A stretch of 64,000 nt of DNA from Archegozetes longisetosus (lineage: Eukaryota; Arthropoda; Arachnida; Sarcoptiformes; Trhypochthoniidae): positions 20,176,141-20,240,140 of the forward strand of contig JAEMBT020000001.1 in the NCBI GenBank assembly GCA_018873245.2. The letters run 5' to 3'. The translations under genes were made by a program, and so were the position numbers. The notes beneath the pieces are model-generated. The model did not search any database, had not been told where the DNA came from, and saw only the letters and a program-made list of their open reading frames with translations. Each line of letters starts with the position of its first letter. Position 1 is the stretch's first letter. Shown here in pieces: positions 51,121 to 63,500 of the stretch.

Positions 51121-53402
51121 ATAATATAAAATTATCTAGTGAAATAATCTAATTTCTTATTAAAACAATTTAATTACTTATTAATATGCAAAAAAATCTC
51201 AGATTCAATATATATATATATATATTTTAAGATTATTAAAAGTCGGTCGCCTCACATTTTGAAAAACACAAGTAGCTCTCATGGTAAAAATGTTTGGACA
51301 CCACTGCTCTAAAAGGCTATTGAAACGATATCTCAATTGAATGTTAGATTTTATTCATATTCTTAATATCTTTTCAAGATTTTAAATTGAAATAATAATG
51401 TTAGGAAAATTGAGTCACTAAGATAACAGTGACTAGATTCAATTTTAGTAACAACTTTATTAGTTTTGGCGATGTTAAGAAAAATCTCTTTCATTGTTGT
51501 TAGTATGTTTTACGTACTTTAATTTGATCGAATACTATATTACTGCTATATTAAAGATTTTATATGACGGATCCTTCGATCAATAGACTTATTCTAACAT
51601 ATACTAAGATCAGAAAAGATGGATAAATTTTTACTGAAGAATAAATATATTTGGAATAGAACTGCTCAAGTTAATCAAACCCAAATTGATTGGTAGGACA
51701 TAAAAGGCACAAAGATTGAAGACGACTATACTGTTAACAATAAACTTGATTTAACACAATATAAGTTGTCTTTCAAAATAACTTTGGGCCATTGCAAACA
51801 TTGGTAAAACCCTTATTTATTATCCACTGTCTTATCGCGACGGCAGTAAAAGGCAGAAATTGGTTTTGGTCATTCAATACAATTATACTAAAGAAAGTGG
51901 TTTTTACGACACGCGTATTTATATTTATGGTTTGGCGAAACACAAGCAAACAGTAAATGACAAAATTGCAAGTTTTAATAAAACAGATATACTGATAACT
52001 ATCAATTTATTGAACTTATCTCCTCAGTTAATTGGCATTTTAAGCTTCTCCTATCAAGAGAGGTGTTCTCCTACTTCCGCATTGATTTGATGTTCGATGG
52101 ACTCAATAGGTGTTGTCATTAAGGGAACCACACTAATTCGTAGAGTAATCAATTATAAAATTTGAATATAAGTTATGTGCAGCTTGTTTTCTAGAAATAT
52201 GTTTGGAAAAATTCGGGAATGATGCGCAAGGAGTAGTTTTTTTGAGGGGTAGTTATAAAATTGATAGAAACAACATTAGGCGATAAAATATGCTTTGCTT
52301 TAGTCACAATTGGTCAGTAAGAAAATTTTTAAATAAACTTTGATATGACTATTAGTAATAAAATTTTTGTTAAGAGTCTAAGCGCTTGTGACAAGTTTTT
52401 GAACTATTGAATTATGAACAAAAGCTTTATTATATGAAAACGCCTTAATCTTGATCTGGATGTATGACTTATAGTTCCAGGTTTAAGCATGTTTCAAGAA
52501 AACAAGCTGTATATACTATCCCTCCAGAAGTCTTTGTAAAAATTAAAATTTGGCGAAAAATTATAGTCAAAATTTTGAGGGAATGCTGTAAAACTCTATC
52601 ACTAAATACTGTTTTTTGAATGCAGACTATCATTACTACAGATTTTTTAAAGTTAAAAATTAAAGTTTTGTTTTAATGATATCTCTTTCCTTTAGTTTTT
52701 GGCTCGGAGCTTAACGAAGACTTTTGGACATGATAGTACATATATATTGAATTTCATTTTAATTTTAAAATTAATTACAAGCTTTGCTCCAATTTGACTT
52801 CAGTACCAAATCTGTTAAACTAAACGTTTCAAAGCATTTTTAGATTTCTATATGAAATCAATACTGAACACAATTTCAAAGAAAATATCTCCAACGATTC
52901 CAGGCACAACATCCACTACAGCTATGAAATCAATCGTTAGTCTATCGCCATCACCAACAAGTTTACGAACAACTACTGTCTCGTGATCAGTCGAAACATC
53001 TTGAACGTGTATCATTCGAACAGAATTGTCTTATCGACTGATAATTTTGCAATGATAATTTTTCTATTCGTGGCAGCCATTGTTATAGAAATAACACACT
53101 TAATATATTTGCTGTTATTCTGGTAGAATATAAAAGAGACATAAAACTTACATGAATGGGTATTCAATGATAATTAGAACAGTTCTTAGGTCAAGGCGAT
53201 TATATCTCTGTCATTGGCTTTGTCACAAAATTTGTAAAATTTTCATCTAAAACAAGAAGTACACCATAGGTTCAAAAAATAATTCGATAATAACCGCAAG
53301 TATGGAACAATCAGATGATTACTTCGACGGTTAAAGTAAAATAATGATCGTTTCATCTTTTTGTAATTAATTTAAGTAACGATCGCCGATATAACTTAGC
53401 TA
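50995..53402. other. Intergenic region, no supported gene
   Basis: AT-rich, with a TA microsatellite near 51210-51223. A plus-strand open frame at about 51808-52090 of some 90 codons has no recognisable motif and no start in context. Nothing else is supported. Confidence 0.5.
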
Positions 53403-54320
53403 AGCCTTGGCTAGAGAAATCTGCACAAAATTTAAGACGCAATTTCTTAACCAAATATAGTTGATTCGATTAGATTTTGTTTTTACTTTGAAAGAATAGT
53501 TATTAGGTAACAAAACGTTGCAATTATTAGTTTATAATAATTTATAATAAGAAAGATGTCCTCCTCTAAAGAGCTTGAGGCTAGGAAAAGGATTGGCGCT
53601 TTTATTGAAAGAAACCCGAATATGAAAACTTGCGATATCGTAAGACATTATGAACTGGAGGGCATCCCTCGCCGTACAGTATATTCAATTATCCAAAGAT
53701 TCATAAGGGGTCAGAGTGCCGATCGGACTCCAGGTCCGAGAAAAGACCGAGAAATTAACCGAAAAACTAAAGACAAAATAATTGAGTTCGTGGTAATGCG
53801 ATCACTGCAGAAGTCTATATTCGGGAATGTTTACCACTTCTGAAAGATTTTATCGATAAGTACCATTCAGACGATAAATATGTTTTCTGGCCCGATTTGG
53901 CTACTTCTCATTACGCCAAAACCACTCAAGAAGTTTACCAAAGAGTTGGAATCAAAGTTGTCCCAAAAGAGATCAGTCCTCTAAATGTCCCCCAACTCCA
54001 CCCAATTGAAAGATTTTGGGCAAATTTGGGTAAACAAATTTATGAAAATGGGTGGACAACAGATGTAAATCCCTAAACTAATTCGAAGAATCAAAACAAT
54101 AATACGTAAAAGATCTGAAAATCTGTGCCAAAACCTTATGAGAGGTGTTAAGACTAAGGTCCGCAAAGCAGCGGACAAAGGAGTACTATCTGTCATCAAT
54201 TGATATCAATTTAAACTTCATATAATGTATTTTCATTTAATGAATTTCTGTTCAATTTCGGTGAAATTTTGATTAATAATTATTAAAATTATTTTTGTGC
54301 AGATTTCTCTAGCCAAGGCT
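53403..54320 (+). mobile_element. Decayed Tc1/mariner-type transposon, internally deleted
   Basis: A 918-bp element with 28-bp inverted repeats that match perfectly at both ends (outer 20 bases AGCCTTGGCTAGAGAAATCT), flanked by the TA target duplication at 53401-53402 and 54321-54322. Frame 53556-53843 begins with a transposase-type helix-turn-helix domain (KTCDIVRHYELEGIPRRTVY). A second, shifted frame over about 53800-54075 holds the C-terminal catalytic region, with WPDLATSHYA and LHPIERFWANLG near the second Asp and the third acidic residue of the DDE/D triad. The middle part with the first catalytic Asp is missing, so this copy is not autonomous. Its well-preserved ends could still be mobilised by a related active copy. 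Confidence 0.85.
53556..54076 (+). pseudogene. Tc1/mariner transposase remnant
   Basis: Two frames of one former transposase inside the element at 53403-54320. The first (53556-53843) has the N-terminal DNA-binding domain, including RTPGPRKDREINRKTK. The second reads on from about 53800 with CLPLLKDFIDKYHSDDKYVF, then the catalytic-core motifs, to a stop at 54076. An internal deletion that removed the first catalytic Asp and shifted the frame explains the structure. The length is well short of the usual 340 residues. Confidence 0.8.
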
Positions 54321-54798
54321 TAGAATGCTAATAAACTGCTTGTGTGCAAATTGTTATTTGTTAAGCAGATAACTCATTTAATAGGCTTAGGTGAAAAACT
54401 CCAATTATTAATGAAATATTTGACGAATTGTTTCTGCCACTTATTCTTTGCATTCTTAAAACTTGATTTAATTAAGAAGAAAATTTGAGCAGGATCTGGG
54501 ATTAAAGTGTTTGAAAGAGAAGACATAATTGAAGACATGTGCCGGTTCTCTCATTGAATTTTATCCTAAATCCAAACAATCCTTATATTAAATACTTGGA
54601 ATAGCATAAGGGATTTATTTTGCAGCGTCATCATTATATAATCCTTAAACAATTTCAATATTTAACCTAAATTTTCATCTAAAACAATGCAAACCTAAGC
54701 ATTTCTCTCTTCATTTCACGAAAGATCACATCTTTTGCATAGTGTTAGACACTAAAATTGATTGTCGATTTATTTGAACTCTATTTCATCCAGTAAAG

Positions 54799-55066
54799 GT
54801 AAGTACAGCTTCCGTTTAATAATAACCGCTTTTAAAATGAACTCAGCCAGTTCTATCAATTTTTATTATTTTTATTTGAAAATTAAGCAATTTATATAAA
54901 TATTATCAATTCATATCTAATTAGATCAAAAATTTATTTAAATATCAATTTTATGATGCTTTTACGAAACTTGAAGTTAAATATTTTTAAGAAAGCTACT
55001 TTCATAAACAATTACTTGCGATAAAATTCTATTGACGAAGACACTTTTTCCTATTCCGATACTTAG
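54799..55066 (+). other. Probable 5'-UTR intron of the neuropeptide gene
   Basis: A strong donor (AAAG|GTAAGT) at 54799 and a pyrimidine-rich acceptor (CTATTCCGATACTTAG) ending at 55066 lie just before the ATG at 55072. The 268-bp segment between them is probably a 5'-UTR intron, a common arrangement in neuropeptide genes. Confidence 0.55.
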
Positions 55067-55071
55067 ATAAA

Positions 55072-55398
55072 ATGAATTACTCAATATTATTGATGCTTAT
55101 CTTGGTGGTGGTCGTCATAAGAGAAACGACACAAAATGAAGAGTCAGTAATATGTGACGACGAGTGCAAAGCAGAACAAGATTTGGCAAAACAATGCGCT
55201 CAACTTTGGATTCAAAAAAGATCAGCTGATACATTGAGAATGTCGAACAGGTTCGGTAAAAGACAAACAGAAACACTTCGAATGTCAAACAGGTTCGGTA
55301 AAAAGAGTGGTAATGGAGAAACTTTGAGAGTTTCAAATCGTTTTGGTAAAAGGGAAGATTCGGATCCAAGATTATGGAAAGCTTTTGAGCAGCTCTGA
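55072..55398 (+). CDS. RFamide neuropeptide precursor with three LR(M/V)SNRF-amide copies
   Basis: Secreted prepropeptide of 108 residues. The signal peptide is MNYSILLMLILVVVVIRETT. A spacer with three Cys (about residues 28, 32 and 42) ends at a KR site. Three peptides follow, each ending in an amidation Gly and a dibasic site: SADTLRMSNRF-GKR, QTETLRMSNRF-GKK and SGNGETLRVSNRF-GKR. The second would probably have an N-terminal pyroglutamate. A short acidic tail follows. The shared LRxSNRF-amide ending differs from FMRFamide, sNPF (RLRF), sulfakinin (HMRF) and myosuppressin (FLRF) endings, so I assign only RFamide type; the receptor is unknown. A polyadenylation signal AATAAA lies at 55409-55414, 11 bases after the stop. 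Confidence 0.92.
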   Translation: MNYSILLMLILVVVVIRETTQNEESVICDDECKAEQDLAKQCAQLWIQKRSADTLRMSNRFGKRQTETLRMSNRFGKKSGNGETLRVSNRFGKREDSDPRLWKAFEQL

Positions 55399-56782
55399 AG
55401 ACAAGCTCAATAAAATGATAATCTACAAAAAGTAAATATATTAAACCAAACATTGATTCAAATTTTGTAATATTAAGATATGTGAAAATGATTGAACTAA
55501 ATTTAAGTAAATCATAAAATCAAATTATAAAAACTTGTCAGAATCAATAATGCAGTATTAAATAATTGCATAAATAAAATATTGCTATCTGCTTAAATGA
55601 CAACTCAATTCGACTTAATGATTTTTTGTCAATCATTGAAGGTATAAAAGTCTGTGAGACTGGAATCATACTATTTTTACCAATAGGTTCAACTCAATTA
55701 TCTATCTGAGAAGAAAATTGTTGGTCTCAAACGTGTTAATAATTAGAAAAACAGTTTGGTAGCTTGATATTTTCAAACTTATCTAATATTAGTAAGAAAA
55801 ATGGCTCTTTGCTCAAAATAAGGTGTAGTGTGTTCTCATATTGAACATTAGTTTTATTTCATTAATCAAACACACATATCGCTAGAATTGTTTCATTGGA
55901 AAAAAATGCTCTTCAAAAATATAAACCAAATTTATAATGCAGACAGATCATAGCATATTTCTTCTTTCTCATTATATGTCATATAAATATGTTGTGAAAG
56001 TATCCTTTTAGATCTTAAGAATCTTAAGACCTTAAAAACAATTTCGAAAGATTTTAGCTTTAATTTCAAACTTGGTGTTCGCCTAATCTTACTTGCTATT
56101 TGAAATAAAATGTCAAAAGTAATGACCTTAAATGGTGAATTACAATTATTTTCTTAGTAGAGCATTTTTGTCAGGTTTCACTTGTTTTATTGTGAAGTGT
56201 AAGCAAGTTTCGGTTAGTGTGAGGAGTAATAATACAGAAAAATATCAAAGCTTCAAATTGATGAGCAGTTTTTGTAATAAATGGCATCCATTTAAAAATG
56301 CTGATCAATAAGCTAACAATTAGAGACTATACATTTGCTGAATATGTTTCTGAACTTCTCAACATTAGTACTTAGTGACAAATTAAGAACTTTATTCACT
56401 TTCAATATTTACCAATAAAAAGATTATGTAAAACTTTATTTCTCAAACCATTCATCAATTTGAAGTATTGCATCAATAAAGTTTGTATTATGTACTAAAA
56501 TATCAACTAATAGTGAATCGAATTTCGCCAAATCTTTGCCAGTAGATTTATCTCTTTTAGTTGATCCAAAATCAGACCTAAAAATAGCAAAACATCGCCT
56601 GAATGTATGTCTCCATCAATTATATTGCAGTTATGTAGGTACAATATTTGAGATCTGCTGTCAATTGCACTTTATAAACTATACTTTGACTCGATTTCTG
56701 CTAATTTTTGTACATATCATACGAGAGTCAGTGTAAAGCCCCGCTATGGACCAATATGTATATATAATCTTTTATATATAAC
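55399..56782. other. Intergenic region, no gene seen
   Basis: About 1.4 kb of AT-rich DNA between the neuropeptide gene and the next hAT-type element. It carries the neuropeptide polyadenylation signal near its start. Nothing else is recognisable. Confidence 0.5.
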
Positions 56783-57414
56783 TAACGGTGGCAGAGATAC
56801 ATTAGATGTATAATACATTGTGCATTATACGTGTATAATACATGTATAATACATTTCAATTTTTAAGGTTTGATGTATAGTACATGAAGCGCCATTTAAA
56901 TTTCTATTCAATAACCTTTTTAAAAATTTTTTTAAACTTTTGTTGTTTTTATGATTATTTTAATGATAACAATGGGTCACAAAAAAACCTAAATCTTGTG
57001 TTTGGGAATACTTCACAATTAATGATAATAATAAAGATGATTGAAACTATTGCCAAACTTTCTTATATCGTTCCTTTTTAAAAGTTTGTTTTAACTGATT
57101 TTCTCTATGAAGAATGCGATGATAATTCGGATGAAGATTTAATGATAATTGAAAACGAAGAAAACTGATTTTAAATTTTTATAGTGAAATAAATTTTTAC
57201 AATCTTTTACTTAATGTTTCAATTGTCAAATAATTTCTTTTCTCGTTTAATTACTCTATATTCAAGCATTCATCTATCATTATTTGCGAATTTATCTTTT
57301 ATTTTCAATAAAATCCCTATATTTAAGAAAATACATGTATTATACATAATATACATGTATTATACATGTATAATACATCAACAAAAAATTTTTTCGTGTA
57401 TTTTGCCACTGCTA
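56783..57414. mobile_element. hAT-type MITE (632 bp) with perfect 8-bp TSD
   Basis: Imperfect inverted ends: left TAACGGTGGCAGAGATACA, right (reverse complement) TAGCAGTGGCAAAATACA. Identical 8-bp duplications TATATAAC occur at 56775-56782 and 57415-57422. Subterminal zones contain repeated TATAATACATG/CATGTATAATACAT motifs in both orientations, a pattern parallel to the other hAT-type elements here. The interior has no transposase-like frame. The duplication is an AT-rich octamer, so chance is slightly more likely than for the others. Confidence 0.78.
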
Positions 57415-57422
57415 TATATAAC

Positions 57423-59617
57423 ATTTGCTACAAATGCCACTTCAACTACATTTTCATGTAATTCAGATAAAATTACTGCTTCTTCAAAGTGCGGATCTTT
57501 ACTATTTTAATAAGTTACGCAGTAAATTGTTTGCCAATTGTTTATGTCTACATGCTTTAAGAGCGACATCATCGCATATTGAGTTCGACTTGATACTAAT
57601 CACAGAAGGCCTGATTTCTTTTACTACCTCAGAAGTGGACGCTTTGTTTGATAAGTTTGAGTACATCTTTGAAAACTGAATTTTTCCCATTTATTCGATT
57701 GGAATCCATTTCCAATAGAACTTACATAGAAAGTGAGTATAATTTGATAAAAATGAACAATAATTTGTATTTTCAATTGTGATACGTTTGTTTGATTTCT
57801 AAACAAATTTGGTAAATGACACACAGACCTACATTTTTGAGAACTTCAATAGCTACCAACTTTTTAATTGAACAATAAAGCAGCGATCAATCGACAGATC
57901 AAAGGATTTGAGTATTTCAATAGAAATTTCATTTCCACGTAAAACAAAATTAGGGAATACAAATTAAGTGAAGTTCTCTCAAGAAAGGAGTTTTCTCGAA
58001 ATCATTTTTATAATTAATATGTAAAAATTAGCCTTATTATGATGGTAGATGAATTTTTTATCCTTTCAAAAAATCAATACTTGTCCTGTTTAGCACTCAA
58101 ATAATGCAGTGCTATGATACGTTGAAGAGGTATCTATTTGGCAGACGTAGCATACAAATCGATTCATATCATATCTGCATCGTAAGTGTAATAAATCGAA
58201 CCCAACATTAAAATTAAATGCACGAAAGTATTGCATATCTACAGTAATTAATGATAATTAACGCATATGTGCAAATTCCGAAATTTTCAGAGTCACATCA
58301 GCGATAAAATCAAAACAGATAACCGCGCCCTCAAATAATGGCATCACACCAAATTTATGATACTTTAATTTGAGGTTTCATCTTCATACTTACATTCAAT
58401 TAGTTTTATTACAAATAAACTTTTTTGCAGTTATTAGATGTTCAATTTTATTATTTATCTAGCAAATGTTCAAGTTTTAAACTTTTGGCATTGAAAGTGC
58501 TGGTGTCAAATCCACATTTGTTCAATTGGTAGCTACAAATCATAATTTTATTTTTGAACTGCTTTAAGATTACAGCAAAAAGTTGTGACATTAGTGGAAG
58601 TAAAATCATTACACGTGATAGTTTTTCAGTCTTGGTATATATGAGAAAAAGTTAAAAACTTTTAAGTGTATAGCAAAGAAAATAGAGCCAAACTGACGTG
58701 GGTCTTTGTTGTAAACATACAACAAATCATAGAAATAATCAATACAAATATTGTTGAATAACTTGTGATAGTTTAATATTTGAATTCTGCCGCCTGGATA
58801 GCTTCAATTATAATGCCTATCTATCTCTTAGTATTTGGAATGTTATAGTAAAATATCAGAAATACGTTTGATCAGAAATCTAAAGATGAGTGGCATATCA
58901 TTTACATATGACAACATAGAAATCTGGAAAAAGTTCTCCTCAATAAGATTTCTTGTAATTACTGAGTAAATTTTGAACCATTGACCAGTTAATTGATAAC
59001 ATTAAAAATTTATAAACTTGTTGTCCTCTCTTTGGATCAAACGAATATTTGAATACACAAAGGTAAATTCGTGCCAAGTCAAGCCATCTAATTCGAGTCT
59101 AATCTCTGCATAATTTTAACGGTTCGTGAGTTTTATGAATCCCAGTTGATTTTAAATGATCAAAGGCATGATAAAAATTAATAATTTTAGATTTAAGTCC
59201 GCGAAATTTGAAACTTGTTAAGGTAATTGATTTCAGTCTATGCTCAATTTTAATTAAATTTTTGAATACCATTACTTGATGCTATTCATTTTTTGACATT
59301 ATAATTTTTGAAAAGTGACATTTTTGACATTAAGTTTTATAATGTATTTTACCCTGAATTTGATCACGAAAAAATTGCTAATGTCATTTTTTATGGTTCA
59401 AATACAGTTGAACCTAGCGCTATAAATTCAAATGTGATCATTACACATGATTTCTTAAAATTTTACCTTGAAGATAGATAAATAACCTTGAAATCGGTAT
59501 TTGACATGATAGATTAATTGATGTGTAAGATGGTTAAATAAATGACTTTGACTTGATTAAAAAGTTCTCTGTATTTGTTATGAAGCTTACATAAAATAGT
59601 AAATATACTCATGTATA
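57423..59617. other. Intergenic region, no gene seen
   Basis: About 2.2 kb of AT-rich sequence. Overlapping short frames on both strands near 57425-57825 lack recognisable motifs. Nothing is supported. Confidence 0.5.
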
Positions 59618-60560
59618 TCACTTGACTTTTTGAGACCAGTTAACATCTGTGTCGGTCAACTGTATTTCTTCTACAGAAAACTTTAAACATTTATTCCTAT
59701 TTTTTCTACAAATCCAGAATAAGATTCCAAGTATTACCGCTAATATTATAACAACTACTATGACAATCAACATAACGATCAAAACTGTGAAAGTATTACA
59801 TGATTGACGAGTAGATATTTTCCAATTGTTCCAAAATTTGAGAACTTCAGAAGCAGTTTCACATCCATGCAACGTAATGTAATCAAACATAAAGCAAACA
59901 TTATCCGGACAATAGTATGAATTATAGAATAGTTTGCTATCATATCTTTGAATACCAGCCATCTGTGCGATAATTCCAGTCATAAATACGTCCTCAATAT
60001 CAATGACAAAACCAGAATATTCATCAAAAGCTTTGATAAGAGATTGAATAGTATCTTGTGATATAGCAGCGATTGATTGTTTGAATAAACACTTTGAGGC
60101 ATAAACTGTTTGTTAAGAGAATCTCTATTTGGACTCAATCCTGTATTTTAATGCCACTCAACTCGTTCTGGAGGTTCGTGCTTTCATAACATAAGATTTC
60201 ACAATTAATGAAATAAACATTTATATTATATTTATAGGTGTCTTTAACCCATCACGTCTGTCTTGTGGCTTGTCTTCTCTCAAAATACTTTCCACTCGTA
60301 GTGGCGGCTGAATATACGAATATTGAGATCTCACTTTTTTCACATGGTTTTTGACCAATTCTCACAATTTTTGTCAGCTCTATCTCTTCTTTAGAATTTA
60401 GAAATTTTCGTTCATTTCTCACTGACTGTTTAAGTGAACGTTGGGTATGATCGCATTCGATGTAATCCTTTAATTCGGTGCAGTTTTTTGCTTCAATGTT
60501 TTCAAAAAAGTTTGATGTAATCAAAGTGAAGATCGATAACAAAATCATGAACCGAAACAT
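59618..60560 (-). pseudogene. GT31 beta-1,3-galactosyltransferase-like locus lacking its central catalytic region
   Basis: The N-terminal frame (60560-60252) has a signal-anchor/signal peptide (FMILLSIFTLI) and then IFVYSAATTSGKYFERRQAT, the start of the GT31 domain (families usually read ...RR..IRETW). The frame meets TGA just where Trp is expected. The C-terminal frame (about 60105-59618) has IEDVFMTGIIAQMAGI, the family's EDVy.G motif, preceded by ISQDTIQSLIKAFDEY, and then a hydrophobic membrane segment (LIVMLIVIVVVIILAVILGI) and a short tail. Only about 150 bp separate them, so the roughly 120 residues with the DxD nucleotide-sugar site are missing. A good acceptor precedes 60105, but no donor fits its phase. 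Most likely an internally deleted pseudogene; a shortened expressed derivative is possible. Confidence 0.65.
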
Positions 60561-63500
60561 AACAAAATTGAAAACTAACCCAATTTCAACTCAGCTTATT
60601 ATAGAATAACAGAAATGAATCGCTTTTAAATATTGAGCTCATTATTCTTAAACTTATTAAAAAGACTTTAATCGATATAGTTTTTGAAATATAAAATTGC
60701 TCAGTAGCACGACTATATATCATATAAATGAGTTTTTACTCAAAAAATGCCACGACCATTAGCAAACATTATGATCAATACCCCAGAAACACATTATGAG
60801 TTAATTACTTGTTGTTATCAACAGATACATATCCCTTGCGGTCAAATTTAATATTAACTCAATAAGAATTTGATTAAAGTTATTTTTAAACTCCATTTTG
60901 AATCATATGTGGAGTAAAAATAAGAGTACTTTTGATAAAGCACTAAATGTTGATCCAAATGTTTGAATTGAAATGAAACAATATTCAGGTTATTCAATTA
61001 TTTTTATGCGCTACGTTTTTTGATAAAGTGCCATGTTTTGTTCAAGCGTTTGCTCAGACTTTAGTCATGTAATTGAGCTGCAGATGAGATCGTTGACTTA
61101 CACTGCGTAAAAGTTGACAAAATTATGAGGTCAATAGTATCCAATGGGGTCTCTTCTCTTATGGATCTCATATTATTTGACAAAAAATCATGAAAAGGCT
61201 GCAATAGGTAGTTTTTCAAATTTTCTAAGCTTAAATGAAAATCATTTGAGTTTCTACCGAATCAATAATATAAATTTGCGTGTCATGATTGCACAATATC
61301 TTGAAGGAGAATAGTTTTAAATGATCTTACCTTAATATTTAATGACTGCAAAATTTGTGAGTTGCCATAATTAGAGTTTTCGTTCAGGCAGAACTTCTAT
61401 TCTATATTGCTTCAGAGCTTTGTTTCAATAGTTCAAAGTTGATTCCATTCTGTTATTTAAAACTTATTAGCAAAACAATTATTCCTGATCCTTTCTTTAG
61501 CAGGAACTTAACCGCTGGAGCCTTTAAACCATCTAGTTTTGAAGCAAACTTTACATTTGTCAACCATTCATTGTAAATGAATTTGCGTAAAACAATGTAA
61601 TAATCTAAAGTGCCTCTAATCAGAGTGTTGTGGAGCCATATTCTCGAAAGATTGCAAATTGCACAACATTTAGGCGATTGCAAAGAGTTTATTGCAAACC
61701 ATCCATTCATATTATACGCTATTGCAATATTGCTAATTTTGCAAAGTTTCCAGAATGCAGCCCTGAGTACGTATTGGCTCAAACTGAAAAATTCTATTAA
61801 AGCTAGTCATAAACATTTTTGTTATGATTGCTTTGATTTTCGATAAGCTTTCAGAGTTTTATGTTTAATTGAAAAATACTGCAACAAAAAAGCAATGAGT
61901 CAGAGGTTAAGAATGTCACTTTAGGCAGCCAAATGTTCATGGTTGTTTATTTTAAACATTTAAGAAAATGCTTTTCTATAAACAAAATTATTGCTGTACT
62001 GTATCGGGCATTCTTTGTAAAACTAACTGCTAGACTAGTAGTTAAGTCAAGTAAAAAACTTTTTAAAAACTCGATATCTGTACTGACTGATGAAAGAACT
62101 TTAGAGATCCTAATATTGACTTTTAATCGTAATCTTTAAATTGGTTGAGGAATCTCTCACGAACGGCTTTGTGAGATTTAGTTTTTGAAAGAATATTTAC
62201 AATAAACCCTTCATTCATTTCATTTTTGACGTTTATTTTATTTATCAATAATCTAATTGATAAAAAGTTCAAAACTAGATTCAATCTTTGACTCTATTAT
62301 TCATAACTTTTTACCAAAACGACTAAAGCAAAAAAGTTTAGAAAAACTTTTAGAGTTCGGTTTATGGCGAACACTTGATAAAACACATCTCATAAGAATG
62401 TGAGTTTGCACTGAATAGTCAGTTCTGATAGGACTTCAATTTGAAACGACATTTTGAATCTTCACAACTAATTAGTCATGCCCAAAATCACTAAAAATGT
62501 CAGTTGTTTTTTATTCAATCAAAAACATGTTTTTGTTTGATAATATTATGAATCAAATGACTAGACAATGACCATTTTAATTCATATTCAATTAAATTTG
62601 ATAACAGTTAAACATATTTATACAAAATGTTTTTAATAATTTATGGTGTTATTAAAAGTTTCGATTCACAATATTGTTAAAACAAAAAAGCTTTCGATTG
62701 AGTAGAATGACTGACTTGTTTTTAGTGATTTTGTGTATGACTCGTAAGGTGTTTGGATTACTGATTAGTTTTTGAAAATTCAAATGTCATATTTAAAAAT
62801 GAACGAAAATTGAAGTCTTATCAGAACTGAATATTGGGTGCAAACCCACACTATTATGAGAAGTCGTGCACACAATTATGTGTCATTTCCGCGAGTTTAA
62901 AAACAAGTCAATTTATCTATAAATTTTTCATATTGAAAAAAATTAATTGTGCATTTGATGAAATAAAATTTTGATTCTACATCAACGGTGACTTAATTTG
63001 GGAGAAAAGGCCCGCTCAATATCCTCGAAGCGTTCAAAATCCAAGTGTTTACAAAAAAATCTAAAAATTGATCTGGTTCTTAAGTCTATACAGAAGTGAA
63101 TTAACTTAAAAAATAATATAAACTATAAAAATGACTTAATTTAAGCTAAAATTTCATGGTATTTTGTTGAAATATTGGACTCTGTTCCCACTTAGCCTGA
63201 TTCCTGGCTACGACACTGCTCTACAGAGCAGAAAATGTGCTGCAACTTATTTGCAATAGGCTGAGAACACTGCTAACATTCTCTTAAAGTCATATTATCA
63301 ATTGAATCATTCTGTATACTGCCAATACTTCATCATAAAGCAATAGATCTTAGTTTTTCTTTGTTTAAATAATTTTTGGTTAAGTTGTTCGCGATTAGAT
63401 TTACTTATAGGAAATAAAATTTTTTATAGGTTGGTATACCTGTACATAGGTTCGGCGAAATGGCAAGTGACAGTATAGAGAAATGCAAACAAAGTTTTGC

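Noticed and set aside
51808..52090. Plus-strand open frame of about 94 codons
   Set aside because: Reads somewhat like protein but has no start in context, no motif and no neighbours of the same kind; too weak to call.
61453..62139. Overlapping frames on both strands, 68-109 codons
   Set aside because: Each is antisense or out of frame to another, with no domain; treated as chance.
63198..63215. Single hAT-like end resembling the element at 45071-45508
   Set aside because: No partner end or target duplication was found, so an element cannot be delimited.
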